In this document: piece by piece, positions 59,088 to 64,000 of the stretch
Numbering within the stretch: position 1 is the stretch's first letter
Layout of the letters: every line of letters begins with the position of its first letter
Assembly (NCBI GenBank): GCA_904063045.1
Contig: CAJFCJ010000012.1
Coordinates: forward strand, 2,046,001-2,110,000
Origin: Dimorphilus gyrociliatus
Lineage: Eukaryota; Annelida; Polychaeta; Dinophilidae
Direction: 5' to 3'
DNA: 64,000 bases
The notes under the pieces: generated by a model
Databases searched by the model: none
What the model saw: the letters and a program-made list of their open reading frames with translations, nothing else
What the model was told of the DNA's origin: nothing
Position numbers and translations under genes: made by a program

Positions 59088-62000
59088 TTAAGCCGAGTGA
59101 AGAATAGTAGCGTAAGCATTCTGAATTCCATCGTAAACTTGCATAGCCCTCGATTTCAAAGATAACTGCAAAAAACAAAGAGAAAAAGGATAAGAGAATA
59201 GATGAGAGGGATATACAGCATAATAATCATTATATTGTGTTAATATTAAGAAATTATTATAAAGAGAAGATCAATATAAATTATAAATAAGAATAGATAA
59301 TAAAGGTTGAACAAACTTTCTGTCAATAGTACGTTATGTGTTTGAATAAATAATGATATTGTTAAAAATGATAAAATATATTTAAGGTTATTAAAACCTT
59401 CTATAAATTGAATCGATTTAACTCACCTTGAAACAGGGATTTCCTGGCTGGATTTTTAATTCGGCCAAAACCCATATATCATTGGTTAGCTTTATAGATT
59501 GATAGAGCATATCCTGACCATCTACGTTACGTTTAGCTATTGTAAAGATATTATTATTCTTTAATTTAGACGAAACTGTATCGGCGTTGTGTTGGACGTC
59601 TTCTATATCGGACTGAACTTCGTTGGCTGTTGGAATATCTTTCCATGTTGCTAGGAACACCCTCTTATCCATTTCACCATCCTCAACAAAGAGAACGTGC
59701 ATTGGAATCATACAAGTAAAGTAAAATACGTCGACGTTGTTTTTGATTGCTACTTGTAGGGAATTGAGTGGATCCATTTTTTGCACTGGTCCGTTCACGT
59801 TGAGGGGTAATGAAATATTTACTGAACTATTTGGCATAATTGGGTTATTTATGGAGAGGCTCTGCGCAGGGGTTATGCCAAAGCTATTTTTGTTAAATTG
59901 AACAGCGAACGCAGACATTTGCGACATTGCTTTGTTCGTAATGGTTAACTCCATTACGGGTTGTTGACTACGACGGGTAAAGGTTCCCGAAACTTCTAAT
60001 CCCTTACCACTTTGAGAAGTTAGCCAAACATCTTGTGGTGGTATGTAACAAGCGGATTGCGATAGTCCTAGAACTTCGTTCAATCCGGAAAGTAGGCCAG
60101 AATCGACTGGTCCACCAAATATATTGGCAGGCATTTGAGAAGTTTTCGCCGGTTCATTAGATGGTGCTCCACCAACTCCCAATAAATCTAGGCCGTCCGA
60201 CAAGAGATCAACAGCGGATACGGCCGGATCGGCAGTTTGACCAGGATAGTTATTAACACCACCAGACATATCCATATCTAATAGATCGCCAATAGTTCCA
60301 TGATTGGATTCTGGAATGACAGAAGCTTGAGGAATCTCAGTAGTGGTTGTTGTAAAGTCAGTAGAGGAATTTTGTGGCAATGCTTTCCTATAATATGGCA
60401 TCTTTCCCTCAACGAAAAGCGAAGGAGGTTTATGATATACTGAAGCCAATGAGGCAATATGACATATTAGTTCATCCAGAAGGGTCGGTTCGATTAGATC
60501 AGTTTCAGCGCTTATCAGGGGTTTTTCAGCAAGAACAACGTGCTTAGCTGCAGCTGGATCAGTAGATAATAGCCTCCAATAAATGTAACCTCTATCTCGC
60601 AAGTCTGGATTGTCAGAATCATGAGTAGCTAATGACAAAACTTGCTGTACAAGTTCTTGAGTATCAGTGGGCTTCTTCAAGAACAGTTTCACAATAGCCG
60701 TCAACAATTGCAACTGAACTTGGGTGTTTTCATCAGCAAACCCATCCAAGAAGCTCTCAAGCAATTCATCTGCATTATCGATACGCTCTGCATATTCCCC
60801 AATAATCCATATCATACTGGCCTTTGCTTCAGGCTCATCCAAAGTATCGAGATTCTCGCAAAGTGTTGCAATAATACTTTCATATCTATTCGGATATTTA
60901 CGGAAAATATCCTTAATAACGACGATTGCTTCTTGAACTACATAATTAACTTTAGTCTGAATTAAATCAATAAGAGTACTGACGCATTTCTCAGCTGCTA
61001 CTTCTACTTTGATAGCACATCTACCAATTGCCCTAACAGACTTTCTAACAAAATCAACATCAACTTCAGTCGCATACTCCTTCAATTCGGTTATAACTTG
61101 AGCTACATTTGCTTCGGATGTAAGCCGACACATAATGTCCAGTTTTTCCAATTTAACATAAATAGGGTCGTTGTACTTGACGAAAAAGACCTTCATGTCT
61201 TGTTTCATAATATCTGATCTCTTTTGCACCACTAAATTAATATTTCGAAGTGCAACGTACTGAATTTCAGGTTCACTCGATAAAAGAGTAACCAAAGGAG
61301 GTGCCAACTTCTTCATAAAGTTAATTGCGTGTTCAGAAACTGGATCCATCATTTCAATTAACTTAACGATTACCTTGACTGCAGAAAGTACAACAGCGCT
61401 ATTAGCGTGAGCCAATCTTGGAGAGACTCTTTCGCAAATAGTTATAGCGCTGTTTGTATCCTCTGGTGAGTAGTTGGATATTGCATCCAGTATAAATATT
61501 TGACCCCATTCTGTACACTCGTTCAGAGCGGTCAGCAATTTGTTCACAATTTGGAATGTAAGATCCAAAATCCCTTGTCCAGCCGGCGATGTTTCCATAA
61601 TTTCACTAATTGCTGCCACAGCATTAGCAACAACCATGGGGTTTGGGTCTGACATAAGATCGCGTAGTGTATCAAGAAAGCCCAACTCTTCGACCATTTG
61701 ACCATTAATATCATGTAATTTGGCAACGCAAACTGCTGCCGTCTTCCTAACGTAAGGATCCTCATCTTTTAAACATTTTCTCAAAGGGTCGCACAGGTAT
61801 TCAGTAATTTTTTCAACTCTTATACAGCCCATTGTTCGTACGGCTAAAGCTCTAATTAAAGGGTTGGAATCGTCACAATCCTATAAGGAAAATAAGAAAT
61901 ATTACTTATTTGTAGAATGCTTTCGTTAAACGCTATTATAGTATATTAAAATGTAACCTTAACAAACGTGTTGACGGCCATTATTGCCAAATCTGGTTGA

Positions 62001-62236
62001 GTTTTCGCATAATTCATCAAATAGAGATAAACTAATTTCTTTAATTCTATATTATCTGTCTGCATACAATTTACGACATCGGCAAAGAGGCCGCTGACAT
62101 CTTTTCCTACTGTCATACTGGCAATAACCTTTTTTACGGCCTCTTTCTTTCGTTCCTTCTTATCACTGTTCAATTCAGCCTTTAATTCGAAGATCTCGCC
62201 CTTTTTAGTAGTTGTGAAGTATTTGGAGTCCGTCAT
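59088..62236 (-). CDS. AP2B1/AP1B1-like: AP-1/AP-2 complex subunit beta (beta adaptin)
   Basis: Three exons in phase: 61958-62236, 59427-61880 and 59088-59165; 936 residues (human beta1 949, beta2 951). The N-terminal trunk is an Armadillo-like solenoid ([80 protein letters not shown]). The hinge around 590-690 holds LLDMDMSGG and a clathrin-box-like [10 protein letters not shown]. The ear follows ([45 protein letters not shown]). It links cargo and clathrin in AP-1 (Golgi/endosome) and AP-2 (plasma membrane) coats. Most invertebrates have one beta shared by both complexes, so this is probably the shared subunit. The 2.45-kb middle exon is unusually long for this region. Confidence 0.95.
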
Positions 62237-62868
62237 TTTGTCTGTTGATGTATAATTTTATAGAAGAGATGGAAATTATCAATTTGACAAACGCCCACTT
62301 TTATATTAAATTAAAGTGAATCGTCAATTTTTTTACAATATTTAAATGTAAATATTTTTAAGAAGTCGTAAGATTCGAATAAATAACTAATATTCAATTT
62401 ATATACCTGCAATCGGCGATTTCTATTAAAATTATTCAAATTCAGTCACGAAATATGGAGACAGCCTTGACCTTCTAGATTCGATTTGTTGTAATTTTGA
62501 CCGGTTCCTACAAAATATAGTGGAATATAGAGAAGAAAAAAAACCGGTTGAACCGTAAAAAAAATTTCGTTAATGAATATTTAAACAATTGAAAATATAT
62601 GCGAAAAAAATCAATGAAAATTAATTAATTAATTAAAATAGTTAAAATTAAGTAGAACAATTAAAATAAAGGAAAATAAGAGGGAAGGAAGGAGGAGAAG
62701 GAAAATAGATAACTGAAAGGAAGAGAAAGAGAGAGGGAGAGAGAGAAAGAGAAGGAGAAGGAGAAAGAAAAAAATCAAAGGGTAAATTAAATAGTTATTC
62801 TCTCATTAAGGGTAACATAAATTTGAAATTTAAATAGATGCTATGTTTAAAAAATATCCCTAAAAGGA
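62237..62868. other. Divergent intergenic region with purine tract
   Basis: Between the AP beta start and the secreted orphan. A GGAGA/GAGAA polypurine tract fills about 62685-62772. ACCGGTT motifs occur near 62500 and 62543. No gene seen. Confidence 0.55.
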
Positions 62869-64000
62869 ATGTTATTGATGTTTTCTTTCGTACTTTCTTC
62901 ATATATCCTTCTCATTGAAGTTCAGCAAATTTCTTCTCATTTAATTAATAATTATAAGTCAGTAAGAATCGATAAAAAGGATCCTTTAAAGCAAAATAAA
63001 CATAACTTTCGTAATGTAAATGATCATTGTCTTTGTGTAGATGATGAAAGAATGTCAGGAAAAGGTAAATTTGTAAGTTTATTTATATAATAAGGATATT
63101 TAAATGATTGTATATACTTTATATACTAATATATATATATATATATAGGTTTGTAGCGAAAATATAAATAGGCCTGAACTCGTAGATTACATCCATCCGA
63201 AAACTTGTCAAGACATATCGAATGTTAAATTTATTCATATTCAAGTCTATTGTTATTTCTATGATGATGAATTTTCCGTTGAACTCTTATTAAATAGATT
63301 TGTTCAATTAATTGAAGTGTTCTATTGTGTCAAGGCAAACATTAAGTTCAAAGGTCGAGTTGGTTACGAAAGAGATTTTCTCGTTATTTTACACGAGACA
63401 CTTCGTCTTCCATGCGGTTTACAAGTGTTAGGCAATTTGAATATCACTATTGTCAATAAAAGATTTACTTTATGGGCTGAAGAAGTGGTCGGAAAATTGA
63501 AAGATCAATCCCGATTGGTTGAATTAAATATCCGTGACATAACAGAAGCTTCCCATTGCGAAGGTGTTCAAAGCACTGCCGCCGAGAAATTTCACATTAC
63601 ATTTAATAATAACGACTACCTTAATGGTAGGAATAGATTAGCTATCTACACAAACTTAATAAGTAGGTCGTACGAAGATTCATTAAATAAATATGGAACA
63701 TTAAGATTTGCAAACGAAGCTCATCTACTCCTCGATCTTACGAATACAGACGACGTGTTAACAGCTTTGCAAACGGGTAGGGTCACAAAAAATACTCGTA
63801 ATATTGCATACGTAAAGATTATAGATGTCTCTACTAATCCAATAGGTAAATGGAAAGCTCAGAGATTTTTATTTAAAAGTTGCGCTCAAGTGGCTCTACT
63901 CTACGATTTAGAAAGAATAAAAAAGGCAGGTTCGAGTGTAGGTTTTCTTGTCAATTGTCCCTTGGATAAAAGTCATCCGTTAAAATATGCGGAATTTGAA
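62869..64000 (+). CDS. Secreted or membrane orphan, 5' part (runs off the right edge)
   Basis: Exon 1 (62869-63072) starts MLLMFSFVLSSYILLIEVQQ, a signal peptide, and ends at a consensus donor (TTT|GTAAGT). Exon 2 starts at about 63149 after a TA-rich acceptor. It stays open, without a stop, to the end of the window (over 280 codons). Seen: scattered Cys (CLCVDDE, VCSENINRPE, KTCQDIS, VYCYFYDD), beta-like blocks (FIHIQVYCYF, NLNITIVNKRFTLWAEEVV, LVELNIRDITEASHCEG) and a KAQRFLFKSCAQVALLYDLE segment. No family recognised. The second of two close in-frame Met codons (62878) would serve as well as the first. Confidence 0.65.

Overview
The window is nuclear DNA from a small-genome animal. It is AT-rich and gene-dense, with about 24 protein genes in 64 kb. 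Genes are cut by many very short GT-AG introns, typically 45-65 bases, and bacterial operon signals are absent. The gene content is bilaterian: planar cell polarity effector WDPCP, effector caspases, a mucin-type GALNT, ACAD10, FANCJ/BRIP1, a shared AP-1/AP-2 beta adaptin and a KY/hillarin protein. Together with a metazoan-type DD3-3 secreted protein, this suggests a spiralian with a compact genome, for example a miniature annelid. The species is inference. All exon maps below were built by hand from splice signals, reading phase and family resemblance, without transcript data.

Layout. 1-11 kb: 5' part of a sigma-class glutathione S-transferase (-), an orphan basic protein (-), a trefoil-bearing GH31 alpha-glucosidase (+), a dienelactone-hydrolase (CMBL-like, +), an intronless single-pass receptor-like orphan (+) and mitochondrial ribosomal protein mL44 (-). 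11-20 kb: CEBPZ/Noc1 (+, 24 exons) tail to tail with WDPCP/Fritz (-, 18 exons), then a small orphan (-). 20-27 kb: a 1280-residue coiled-coil protein encoded almost wholly by one exon (-) and the ER J-protein DNAJC1 (-). 27-36 kb: a KY/hillarin-type protein whose transglutaminase triad looks dead and whose C-terminus resembles a dynein stalk (+), then ACAD10 (+). 36-41 kb: an orphan multi-pass membrane protein (-) and a GALNT (-), with a putative amidated neuropeptide precursor nested on the opposite strand of one GALNT intron.

41-46 kb: two effector-type caspases facing each other tail to tail and APIP (methionine salvage, -). 47-54 kb: BRIP1/FANCJ helicase (+) and a TMEM179-like tetraspan protein (-). 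53-64 kb: a coiled-coil protein that may be a Mer2/IHO1-type meiotic factor (+), a DD3-3-like secreted protein (-), AP-1/2 beta adaptin (-) and the beginning of a secreted orphan (+) that runs off the right edge.

Most genes are ordinary housekeeping or metabolic genes placed side by side without an obvious shared pathway. The parts that deserve attention are the KY/dynein-stalk fusion, the intron-nested peptide precursor, the caspase pair and several orphan proteins. Intergenic spaces are mostly AT-rich or (GA)n/(TA)n tracts. I saw no tRNA, rRNA, CRISPR array or recognisable transposon.
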